DNA of 7,607 bases from NCBI GenBank assembly GCA_041481485.1, contig JBGPBY010000360.1, forward strand, positions 1 to 7,607, read 5' to 3'. A model generated the notes under the pieces. It worked only from the letters and a program-made list of their open reading frames with translations, was not told where the DNA came from and made no database searches. Below, piece after piece: positions 1-7,607 of the stretch; position 1 is the first letter of the stretch; each line of letters starts with the position of its first letter. This DNA comes from JBGPBY01 sp041481485 (GTDB taxonomy: Bacteria > Acidobacteriota > Terriglobia > 20CM-2-55-15). Both the position numbers and the translations under genes were made by a program.

Positions 1-22
1 CCCACCCTCTACCCATCTCTTA

Positions 23-133
23 AATCGCTATTCCCCACTGTCGGGGCGGACTATGCCCGCCCACAATTGCGAGAGTGCAGTCTTACCAAATTGTGGGCGG
101 TCATAGACCGCCCCTACAGTGGGAATCGCGATT
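23..133. repeat. Long imperfect palindrome (REP/MITE-like element)
   Basis: Two arms of about 45 bases, 23-68 and 89-133, are imperfect reverse complements around a spacer at 69-88. Matching blocks seen directly include AATCGC/GCGATT at the outer ends, CACTGT/ACAGTG, GGGGCGG/CCGCCCC and CCCACAATT/AATTGTGGG at the inner ends. Each arm also contains its own small palindrome: GGGCGGTC-ATA-GACCGCCC at 96-114 is perfect, and its counterpart in the left arm is degraded. The nested symmetry suggests a transcribed hairpin or a small non-autonomous repeated element. No ORF inside it looks real. I cannot show that it is multicopy from one window. Confidence 0.75.
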
Positions 134-182
134 ACAGCTTCGAACATACGTTGCTGTATTTAAGAAATGGGGCACTTGGCCA

Positions 183-361
183 CCGGCGTCAGCCGGCTGT
201 ACATACGACAGATCCAACAATTTTCTTGATCTGTCGCCGCTACGCGGCTTGTTTGGTTGTTGAGCTTAGATTTCCACCGGCTGGCTCCGGTGGCTAAGGG
301 ACCTGTCGCCGCTAACGCGGCTGGGAACTGAATTTCAAATTTGTCCATTGGCCGACAAATT
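183..361. repeat. Cluster of short GC-rich hairpins and near-direct repeats upstream of ppc
   Basis: The stretch holds at least six stem-loops: CCGGC/GCCGG at 183-196; CGACAGATC/GATCTGTCG at 206-236 (9-bp stem); GCCGC-TAC-GCGGC at 236-248; CCACCGG/CCGGTGG at 274-293 (7-bp stem, 6-base loop); GCCGC-TAAC-GCGGC at 308-321; and AATTTGTC/GACAAATT at 338-361. The blocks at 231-249 and 303-322 are near-identical direct repeats differing by one inserted A. The region at 179-196 resembles a decayed copy of the CCACCGG hairpin. This looks like repetitive extragenic palindromic DNA, not regulatory DNA tailored to ppc. No RNA gene is recognised. Confidence 0.7.
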
Positions 362-402
362 CGGCAGGTCCTCCAGCCTCATCTGTCTGCTACCTTTCAC
401 TT

Positions 403-3069
403 ATGGCGATCGACGATCCACTTTGGAGCGTGACAGACCAGTGCGAGCGGCTCAAGGAGTTGCTTGGAACCTCCGACTCTGGAAAGGATGCGGCGCTACG
501 CCGTGATGTGCGATCGCTCGGACGTTTGCTTGGAAACGTGATCAAGGAGCAGGAAGGCGAAGCCTTTTTTGAAACCGTTGAGGCGCTCCGCACGCTGTCC
601 ATTGCAGGCAGAAACGAAGAGACAAACCGGAGCCCACGGACAAGCCTGGTTCACGGACTGGATGTCGTCTCCGCCGGCAAGCTCGCCAAGGCTTTTGCGC
701 TGTACTTTGAATTGACGAATCTGGCCGAAACCAATCATCGCAAGCGGCGCCGCCTGGCATATCTGGACGCCGGGAATATCGCAGCTCAGGCCGGCACATT
801 CCTCGGCACACTGTTACGGATTCGCGACACCGGTGTTGGAATTGAGAAAGCCATACAAACACTCCAGGCCATTAATGTCGTTCCGGTATTCACCGCACAT
901 CCGACAGAAGTTGCCAGGCGCACCGTGCTGTGGAAGCGGCAGCGGATTTCATTTCTTCTGGAAGAACTCGATCGTCTGCCATTGACGGAAACGCGCGCGC
1001 GTGAAATCGAGGACGAAATCATGGAGGAAATCACGGCACTGTGGCAAACCGACGAAGTCCGAAGAGTGACGCCAACCGTTTTCGATGAAATTCGAATGGG
1101 GCTCGATTACAGCCCCGTGCTTTTTGAAACGGTCCCCCAGCTTTACAGAGATATGACACGCGCCATTCAGACCGTCTATTCTGTCGAATTCACTACCAAA
1201 CTTCAGGAATTGCAGCTTGTGGATTTTGCTTCCTGGATTGGCGGAGATCGCGACGGGAATCCGAACGTTACACCGGAAGCGACGGACTTCGCTCTCGCGC
1301 AGGCCCGGCAGATCATTATCGGCCACTACATCCAATGCATGCGCGACATCCGGCGCCGTCTCAGTCCTTCTGCAAAGCGAGTTCAGATTTCAACGGAGCT
1401 GCGTGAACAACTGCAGCGGTACGAATCGGAAATCGAACCTCGCATCGAGGACCGTCCGGACGAATTCTACCGGCGCTTTGCCACCTGCATTCTGGTTCGT
1501 CTGAACCTCGCCTTGTCGCTCTCCGGCAACTCTCTGGCATATTCCGAGCCGAAGGAATTTGCAGACGATCTTGAACTCATAGGCAAGAGTCTAGAAGCCA
1601 ATGGAGGCGTCCGGATTGCCCGAATGGTGCTGGGTCCTCTACTGCTCAAAGTTCGCACATTCGGATTTCATCTGCATTCCATCGATCTGCGGCAACATGC
1701 CGATGTTCACGCGCGTGCTTTGAAGTCGCTTCAATCCGCGTCTCATAAAGATGTTACTTCCGCACGTTCCCTTCTGCATGATCTCGGAGAAATTGCCCAG
1801 CTGCAGAGAAAATATTCGCCCAAATCGATGCAATCCTACATTATCAGCGGCACCACGTCGGTAACGGACATTCGGAACTTCATTTGGCTGGCGGAACTTG
1901 CAGGCATCCGTCTGGCGAGTCTTTTGCCTGTACCGCTCTTCGAATCGATCGACAGCCTTCGAAACAGCGCAGCAATATGCCGTTCGCTCTGGAGTGACCC
2001 GTCATATGCACCGGTACTCGAATCGTGGAAACGGCATCAGGATGTCATGCTCGGCTATTCCGACTCCAACAAAGACGGCGGCATGTTTACCAGCACCTGG
2101 GAGTTATACAAAGCTCACAAAGCGCTCCACGATGCCGCAAGGGAATGCAATGTTGTCCTTCGATTGTTCCATGGAAGGGGTGGAACCGTTGGAAGAGGAG
2201 GTGGCCCCACGCATCGCGCCATCGTGGCTCAGCCGCCGGGAGCCTTCAACGGACGGATCAAGATCACCGAACAAGGTGAGGTCCTCCACTGGAAGTATTC
2301 AGATCCGATTTTGGCCGAACGAAATCTGGAATTGATGATCGCGGCATCGCTGGAGGCGCTTGTGCGCCCCGGCCAGACTCCGGTGAGCGCGGAATGGATT
2401 GCTGCGATGGACACGATGTCCGAGTTGGCGTTTGGCTACTATCTGAAATGCATACGCACCAACCCGGATGTACTTCCCTACTTCGAACAGGCAACGCCCA
2501 TGAAGGAATTCGATCTGGCGAAGATTGGATCTCGTCCTGCGCGGCGAAGTGACATTCCCACGCTCGATACTTTACGAGCCATTCCATGGGTTTTCGGGTG
2601 GATGCAAAGCCGTCATGGCCTTCCGGGATGGTTCGGCGTCGGATTCGCGCTGGAACAATTCTCAAATTGGTCTTTACTGCAGGACATGTTCCGGAGCTTC
2701 CCTGTTTTCGAAGATCTGATCCGCAATGTGGAACTGGGAATGGCCAAATGCGACCTTGTCATTGCGCGGCTCTATGCCGAACTCGTTTCAGACGCCGGAT
2801 TGCGCGATCGTATGTTTGCCAGCATTTCCGAAGAATTTCAACGGACCCGCGAGGCTATATTGCGTATTACCAAACAGCGGGAACTGCTGGAAGACAACCC
2901 TGTACTTTCACGATCGATCCGGCTTCGCAACCCTTATGTCGATCCGATGAGCCTGATTCAGGTGGACCTGCTGCGGCGAAAACGCGACGGCGAGGATTCT
3001 GCAGATTTGAACAACGCGCTAGCCGCGACCATCAATGGGATTTCGGCAGGACTGAGGAATACGGGGTAG
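403..3069 (+). CDS. ppc: Phosphoenolpyruvate carboxylase
   Basis: Cytoplasmic enzyme that carboxylates phosphoenolpyruvate with bicarbonate to oxaloacetate, replenishing the TCA cycle. At 888 aa it matches the usual bacterial length (E. coli 883). Family landmarks occur in order: RSLGRLLGNVIKEQEGE near the N-terminus; TAHPTE at 164-169 with catalytic His166; WIGGDRDGNP at 278-287; the FGFHLHSIDLRQ region at about 420-431; GYSDSNKDGG at 551-560; the phosphate-binding glycine/arginine loop FHGRGGTVGRGG at 589-600; SRPARR at 710-715; and IPWVFGW at 727-733. Residues matching the E. coli aspartate/malate inhibitor site appear present: Arg598, Lys782, Arg842 and Asn886 in the C-terminal RNTG. Feedback control is therefore likely, by inference. 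ATG 403 is the first ATG of the frame, which is open back to a stop at 313-315. No clear Shine-Dalgarno precedes it. No frameshift is seen. The TAG stop lies inside the convergent - strand frame. Confidence 0.97.
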   Translation: MAIDDPLWSVTDQCERLKELLGTSDSGKDAALRRDVRSLGRLLGNVIKEQEGEAFFETVEALRTLSIAGRNEETNRSPRTSLVHGLDVVSAGKLAKAFALYFELTNLAETNHRKRRRLAYLDAGNIAAQAGTFLGTLLRIRDTGVGIEKAIQTLQAINVVPVFTAHPTEVARRTVLWKRQRISFLLEELDRLPLTETRAREIEDEIMEEITALWQTDEVRRVTPTVFDEIRMGLDYSPVLFETVPQLYRDMTRAIQTVYSVEFTTKLQELQLVDFASWIGGDRDGNPNVTPEATDFALAQARQIIIGHYIQCMRDIRRRLSPSAKRVQISTELREQLQRYESEIEPRIEDRPDEFYRRFATCILVRLNLALSLSGNSLAYSEPKEFADDLELIGKSLEANGGVRIARMVLGPLLLKVRTFGFHLHSIDLRQHADVHARALKSLQSASHKDVTSARSLLHDLGEIAQLQRKYSPKSMQSYIISGTTSVTDIRNFIWLAELAGIRLASLLPVPLFESIDSLRNSAAICRSLWSDPSYAPVLESWKRHQDVMLGYSDSNKDGGMFTSTWELYKAHKALHDAARECNVVLRLFHGRGGTVGRGGGPTHRAIVAQPPGAFNGRIKITEQGEVLHWKYSDPILAERNLELMIAASLEALVRPGQTPVSAEWIAAMDTMSELAFGYYLKCIRTNPDVLPYFEQATPMKEFDLAKIGSRPARRSDIPTLDTLRAIPWVFGWMQSRHGLPGWFGVGFALEQFSNWSLLQDMFRSFPVFEDLIRNVELGMAKCDLVIARLYAELVSDAGLRDRMFASISEEFQRTREAILRITKQRELLEDNPVLSRSIRLRNPYVDPMSLIQVDLLRRKRDGEDSADLNNALAATINGISAGLRNTG

Positions 3070-3454
3070 CGTCCCCAACCGCGTTCGCCGGCGGAAAATT
3101 GGCATGTGTCCAACCGGCTATCGTCTCCTTCGCGATTGCTTCGAAGTACGGCGATGTCCCCTCAAAATAATCCGGAATTCCAAGTTTCATGCACTTTCCA
3201 CAAAGCGACTTCATTCTCCGCATCCGTTGAATCTCATCCAGCGGATAGTCCAGAAACTGCCCGACGGCGTTGCTGCGCTCCAACGATGATCCGCAGCAAA
3301 GCATGACGTTCCCAGTTACGTCGATTGTCATGATTTCTTCGAGCAGCGAGCACTCCGGCTTATGCTCCCTGGAGGTGCAATATAGAAAATGTAATTTTTG
3401 CGAGCCTCGTCCATCCCTAACCTTTAATTGACAGTTTGTCGGCCTAGCGCGCGT

Positions 3455-3470
3455 GTCCGTGTGAACGGAC
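3455..3470. repeat. Small stem-loop with GTGA loop
   Basis: GTCCGT at 3455-3460 pairs with ACGGAC at 3465-3470 around a GTGA loop. The stem is only 6 bp, though the loop would be a GNRA tetraloop in a + strand transcript. No T-run follows, so I do not call it a terminator. It lies in the non-coding part between the radical SAM remnant and the receptor. Confidence 0.35.
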
Positions 3471-3484
3471 TGAAATGTCTTCAC

Positions 3485-3521
3485 AGTATTCTCCACCCCA
3501 GGCTGTAGAAAGGAGAATACT
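3485..3521. repeat. 10-bp perfect inverted repeat with 17-base spacer
   Basis: AGTATTCTCC at 3485-3494 is the exact reverse complement of GGAGAATACT at 3512-3521. It lies between the receptor's downstream hairpin and the radical SAM remnant. It could be an operator-like site, a stem-loop in a read-through transcript, or the ends of a small lost element. Nothing in the sequence decides between these. Confidence 0.5.
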
Positions 3522-3558
3522 CCATAACACTGAATACCGGGTTGGCACCGCTGCAAGG

Positions 3559-3585
3559 CGGATGCGCGGCGAAACCGCGCATCCG
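3559..3585 (-). terminator. Candidate terminator hairpin after the receptor gene
   Basis: CGGATGCGCGG at 3559-3569 and CCGCGCATCCG at 3575-3585 form a perfect 11-bp GC-rich stem with a 5-base loop. It begins 7 bases past the receptor's TGA stop (3592-3594) in the - strand direction. No T-run follows on the - strand (the next bases read ccttgcagcgg), so it is not a canonical intrinsic terminator. It may instead be a transcript-stabilising 3' hairpin or a REP copy. Confidence 0.55.
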
Positions 3586-3591
3586 TATGCC

Positions 3592-6500
3592 TCAGAAGCT
3601 GAAACGAAGTTGTCCCTGAAAGGTGCGGCTACCGCTCTTGGTGGTAATCGATCCGAAAGTCCCAATTCCGACGGAGTAATTGGGAATTCCGGGCTGGGGA
3701 TGATTCAGCACATTCGTAGTATCCACACGCATCGTAATCGCTTTGGATTCACTCAGGCGGAACGATTTCGAGATATTCGCATCCAGCGAAAACTGTCCCC
3801 AGTAATCCAGCGTCCGCGATCCCAGTGTGCCGAGTTCTCCTGGTTTGGGATTGATCAGAACAAACACTGCCGAATTGCCATTCGGCAAGACAAAGGAATC
3901 CGGCGTTCCTGCAGGAACGACCTTTGCAAGGCCATTCATGTTACAGCTCGCGCTAAAGTTAAACCCCTGGCTGTCCGTGGGGACAATCAGGGAAGTATCG
4001 GCGCACTGAGGGTCGCGGACGGGCACGTAATCGGTACCATAGAATGTTCCGGATGTCCCTCCGGATCCATTCCATTCGACGTGTCCTTTGGGAATCTCCC
4101 AGTGAGATGTGGCGACATACCGCGCGTTTGCATACCTCGTCGTTTGTGCGCCAAGAACATCTGCCGGAGAACCGCTCGACAGGTTCAGGATAAAGCTCGT
4201 CTGCCATCTTTCGATCATTCGCGCCACCCAGCCCGACGAGTTGCCAAGGATCAGTTTGTTCGGTCCGATCGGCAGCTCGACGGTACCGTTTGTGCGGAGC
4301 GTGTGGGGCCCTTCCCGTCCTCGCGTGTAATCGAGATTTCGATTCAGTGGATCGGTATATCCGCTGCCCGCCAGCTGCATGGATTTTGCAAAACTGTACG
4401 TAGCCTGGAGCGAGACACCTTGTGTAGGCCGTGCCGAGATCTGGACCTGCAGTGCGTGATAGTTGCTGCGCCCCAAATTGGCAGTGTAGGTAGCGCCACT
4501 CAGCTGAGGATTCGAGGTCAGATAATTCTCCGGAAAGCAGCGTGTCGGAATGTTCGTAGCCGACGCCGGCTTCGTCGGATCGTACAATCCGTTCGCAATC
4601 CGGTCGCAGCCATTTCGAAGAACTCGCAGAGAAGGAGCGGCCGCCAGTCCGGTGGGGACTGATTGCAAGCCCGTAGGAGCCGCTCCAAGCAAAGAATTGG
4701 CAACAGCCACAAAGTTGCCATTTGCCAGACTCGCGGCCTGATTCCGCCGAATCGCCGCGCCACCGGTTTGGAAAACTCCACTGGAGTTGGTGGTCCCGAC
4801 GGCAGCATACCCGGTGACGGTCGAATTCAAATTCAATCCGGCCAGCAATTGATCGAGCAGCACCGGATTATCACCTCGGCGAGCCTGTCTCAGCGCATCG
4901 AATAGTTCCTGGTTGTACATGAGTGTGCTCGTATTCAGGTCGAGAGATCCATTTTGTTTTCTCGCGAGCGTGCCGACATAACGCGCATCCACGGTGAAAT
5001 TCCGAGTAATGGAGCGCGTGACCGAGAACGTCAGGTTTTCCGTGTATGGAGTTGCGTAGTTCGGGGCATACGCTGTTGTGCTTGCGCTGCGCGCATAAAT
5101 GGGGACAGCCTGCCCGGGGGCACGAGAGGGCGTCAAGGGAACGAGCACCGGGATATCCGTCACCGACAGCGCGCGGGTCTGAAGAATGCCCGCAACCGCC
5201 GGGTCACTCGTACTCAAATTCTGAGTCAATGACGCTCCCAACGCTGAGGCGAGGGTATTTTCGCTGATCGTATTGCGCGCAAACGTCAACTGATATCCCC
5301 CGCGTATCGATGTCTTCCCCTCGCCCAACCATGGCATCTGCCAGGCGAAGCCTACTGCCGGTCCGAAATTGTTTTTGTCGAGCGGAAATATGGTTTTGTT
5401 TTTATTCGGCGAATTGGGTCCAATGAATTCGATGTTGGTCATCAGATTTGGATCACAGTTGGAAACCGGCAGCAGTGCCGACTGCTGCACGCCTGGTGTG
5501 CAGCTCAGTGCGGATACTCCGGAGGCATAGTTTCCAGTTGAATTATTTCCATAGTTCGCCAGATAGAGGTTTCCCGGATACAACCAGGAATCGAACAACT
5601 GGCCTCCGGCACCGGCGCTGCGGCTGGCCCCGAACAAACCATTACCCTGATCCAGTGTGGTGGATGTCAATCCGGACTTGAGATAAGGAGCAGCGTAGTA
5701 CTCGTACCGTATTCCGAGATTTAGTGTCAGGCGCTTTGTCATCTTGAAGTCGTCTTTCACAAAAAACGCATATTCGGATGATATCTGTTCCCTGAATCTG
5801 TTCTCTCGTGTTGCCGTATCCTGCCAGACTCCGCCGTTGACATCGCTGTAGTTCTCTATCCAGTAAGGCATGGAAATACTTGCGAGAGAATCGGTGAGAA
5901 TATAGGCCAAATCGCGGGCTCGACCGCGCGTCGCGTTCTGGAAGATGGTCAGATCGCCAAGCAGCGCATTGGGTAGACTGGCATCTCCCAATGGACTGGC
6001 CGTGCTCGTTGCTCCGGCAGGATTACCGTAGGTAGCGACAGGATATGGCTGAAGATTGTAACCTTTGGTTCTCGGGTAACGAAGGTCCGCGCCAAATTTA
6101 AAGGCGTGCTTTCCGTAGTTCCAACTTAGCGTGTCCGCGTAATCGTACAGTGGCGATGTGTATCCGACCTGAGTCACTCCAGTCGTAGTTTCCATCACTC
6201 CGGTATTGAAGGTGAAATTCCCGACGGTGGGAGCAACGACTACCGGATAGGTAACGCCATTCCGCTGACCTCCCTGTGCCAGAAAGGACCTCGCTTCATC
6301 TCGCGTTTTTTGATCGGAAACAAGCCAGGCAGGAATACTTTCGGTTTTGTTGTAGTTGAGTCCGAATCGTGCTTCATTCAACAGGGAACTGCCCAGAGTC
6401 GATGTAAAGTTCAGCGTAAAAACCTGAGGCCGTCTCGAAGTTTGTCCTGAGAGTCCGTCGGGCCAGTCCCCGACGTTGTCGGCGTTGTCGTCAATTTGAT

Positions 6501-7488
6501 ACGTCCAGTTTCCGCTTAGCCGGTTCTTGCCGAAGTTTTCATCCACCTTGAGGTTGATCTGTTTTCGGTTGGAGTAGGCCTCCGTACCGACAATCGACTC
6601 GTTGGTGTTGTTTCCTCGCCGGCCGAGCAGCCAGCGAAAAGCCGCATAATTGAGTCCATCTCCATTCGCGTCTTCGATAAAGTCATTCGCGGTGGGCATT
6701 TTTTTCAAAATACTGCCAAAGTATCCGGTTGGATTAAAACTGTTGGGACGCTTTGAATCCCACGTCCCATTGACGACAGCTTTCCCAACGTATGCGTTGC
6801 CTCTGCTGTCGACGCCTCCGGGACAATCATTTGCTCCAAATGGAGACCCGTCCACTTTGACGCTGCCGAAAATACTGAAGCAGACAAGGCTGCCGGTATA
6901 CGGTGTACCATTCTGGAAAAGCAGCGGCTTGAGAGGCCGCCCCGCATCATCGACTGCCTGAACTGTGGATTCGGCCGCAGTAGGATAGGCTGCGGGATTG
7001 TTGACGGGATCCGCGCTGTCCGGCACCCACCCTTCCCAGAACCGGAAGATTCCATTGCGGGCTTGATTTGTCAGGACAGGATTTAACTGGACCTGACGCG
7101 TGTTGGAAATCGTTTGATCGTATAGCACGAAGAAGAATGTCTTGCTCTTGATGATCGGACCGCCGCCGCTGATGGTGAATTGATTTAGATTTCGCCAATC
7201 GGGTTTAATGGGCGTCCATACGCCATTCACTGTCTGCCGGTTATTGGTCCATGTGTTTGCATTCAGCGCGCTGTTTTGAATATTCCACACTCCAGCTCCT
7301 GTGTACTTGTTGGTTCCGGAGCGCGTCTGAATCTGAATCTGCGAATTGCCGCGGCCGAGTTCGGCATCTACGGGCGACAGAATAAGACGGATCTCGCCCA
7401 CCAGATCCGGATTGATGACCGTGGTCGCCAAACCGCGGGTACTTCCCGCATATGCCAGACCGTTTACACCTGAATCATGCAGATGAAT
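3592..7488 (-). pseudogene. TonB-dependent outer-membrane receptor (Oar-like), 5' end lost at an insertion-like junction
   Basis: This is the C-terminal ~1298 residues of a very large outer-membrane receptor; such proteins import substrates across the outer membrane using TonB energy. Residue numbers below count from the in-frame GTG at 7602. The plug segment is recognisable at about 64-101: INPDLVGEIRLILSPVDAELGRGN, then TRSGTNKYTG. A long barrel follows, with many aromatic-ended strands and a segment around 739-755 (FPLDKNNFGPAVGFAW) familiar from Acidobacteriota receptors. The protein ends in FSF, the terminal-phenylalanine signal for outer-membrane barrel assembly. Missing are a signal peptide, the ~100-residue carboxypeptidase-regulatory-like domain and the start of the plug. 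Receptor-like sequence begins only around I39-D43; the preceding 38 residues look like translated non-coding DNA. The frame stays open to the window edge, so an N-terminal part could lie beyond an inserted element. The substrate is unknown; relatives are often proposed to take up polysaccharide or other large ligands. Confidence 0.85.
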
Positions 7489-7607
7489 CTGTAGTGAAAG
7501 GGTTTTAAACGGGAGAGACCATTTCGGGACCCCCATGAATATAGGGTGAGAACAAACAATGTGGAGAACCACCTCCGCATTGAAAACCCTACTGGAGGTC
7601 ACCCAAA
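7489..7607 (+). mobile_element. Putative left end of an insertion sequence, continuing past the window
   Basis: This stretch interrupts the receptor just where the conserved plug sequence should continue. It begins CTGTAGTGAAAGGG, reads as no recognisable protein in the receptor frame, and contains an 8-bp inverted pair AGGGTTTT at 7499-7506 and AAAACCCT at 7583-7590. It ends with a strong ribosome binding site whose spacing would suit a start codon at the window edge. The arrangement (terminus, about 110-base leader, RBS) fits an IS whose transposase lies to the right on the + strand. The family cannot be named and the exact outer boundary is uncertain by a few bases. Alternative: an assembly or recombination junction unrelated to transposition. 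Confidence 0.5.
7594..7598 (+). promoter_or_regulatory. Shine-Dalgarno for an off-window + strand gene (likely transposase)
   Basis: GGAGG is followed by TCACCCAAA up to the last base. If the next two bases are TG, an ATG at 7607 would sit 8 bases downstream, near-ideal spacing. The gene itself is not in the window. Confidence 0.4.

Larger units (their letters stand above)
3032..3556 (-). pseudogene. C-terminal SPASM-like domain of a radical SAM protein, probable remnant
   Basis: The open frame encodes 174 residues. The convincing part is about residues 54-142 (roughly nt 3131-3397). It has Cys60, Cys69, a TIDVTGNVMLCC motif with Cys87-Cys88, a spacer with a LDEIQRMRR helix, then CGKC (Cys119, Cys122). 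This order, Cys..(DG/TGxVxxCC)..leu-rich helix..CxxC, is typical of the SPASM/twitch auxiliary iron-sulfur domain that closes many radical SAM enzymes. The radical SAM core with its CxxxCxxC motif is absent. The first 50 residues look non-coding, the only start giving the full length is TTG beside a strong hairpin, and the AT-rich DNA at 3380-3435 reads like a decay junction. An ATG at 3331 could start a shorter peptide, but it would lose Cys60 and Cys69. The stop lies 38 bases inside the ppc 3' end, so the two genes converge. Alternative: a small stand-alone iron-sulfur protein, which I think less likely. Confidence 0.55.

Noticed and set aside
67..348. Short open frames on both strands in the upstream repeat region
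   Set aside because: They are built from the palindromes and hairpins, have no ribosome binding site or protein-like composition, and overlap one another in several frames.
183..361. Possible CRISPR array
   Set aside because: The repeats are short hairpins with irregular spacing and only two near-copies of any block; there are no regularly spaced spacers and no cas genes.
2586..3170. 194-codon + strand frame overlapping the end of ppc
   Set aside because: It is out of frame with ppc and shows no domain; the ppc frame is continuous to the conserved RNTG terminus.
3426..3460. TTGACA at 3428-3433 as a + strand -35 box
   Set aside because: No acceptable -10 box lies 16-18 bases downstream (the DNA there is GC-rich) and no + strand gene follows.
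3475..4662. 395-codon open frame on the + strand antisense to the receptor
   Set aside because: It runs opposite the strongly supported receptor barrel, is rich in Arg, Cys and Ser with no recognisable domain, and overlaps the hairpin region. It is a shadow of the receptor codons.
7489..7602. GTG at 7602 as the true start of a full-length 1336-aa receptor
   Set aside because: The first 38 codons show no signal peptide or family similarity and the frame is open to the window edge, so the GTG is only the first possible start inside foreign-looking DNA.

Overview
The window looks like chromosomal DNA of an Acidobacteriota member. The main evidence is the very large outer-membrane receptor of the Oar-like/TonB-dependent type that is greatly expanded in that phylum, together with intergenic DNA packed with short GC-rich palindromes. 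The phylum call rests on protein-family style and remembered family features, not on a search.

Layout: (1) 1-402 holds no gene and is a mosaic of inverted repeats: one long imperfect palindrome (23-133) and a run of small hairpins and near-direct repeats (183-361). (2) 403-3069 on the + strand is a complete, apparently intact phosphoenolpyruvate carboxylase gene (ppc, 888 aa) with catalytic and allosteric residues in place. (3) 3032-3556 on the - strand carries the C-terminal SPASM-like cysteine domain of a radical SAM protein without its catalytic core. It looks like a remnant, and its frame overlaps the 3' end of ppc convergently. (4) 3485-3585 has two strong inverted repeats; the second lies just past the receptor stop codon and is a candidate terminator. 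(5) 3592 to about 7488 on the - strand is the outer-membrane receptor: a partial plug plus the complete barrel and C-terminal phenylalanine. (6) About 7489-7607 does not look like receptor sequence. It resembles the left end of an insertion sequence, with a ribosome binding site pointing off the right edge, as if a transposase began there.

ppc is an anaplerotic housekeeping enzyme (phosphoenolpyruvate + bicarbonate to oxaloacetate). The receptor would act in TonB-driven uptake across the outer membrane, but as seen it lacks its signal peptide, N-terminal carboxypeptidase-regulatory-like domain and the first part of the plug, so it is probably broken by the insertion. I see no operon linking the genes: ppc converges with the two - strand units. 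I did not find a convincing new multi-gene system. The most interesting points are the in-frame IS/receptor junction, the orphan SPASM domain and the repeat mosaic ahead of ppc.
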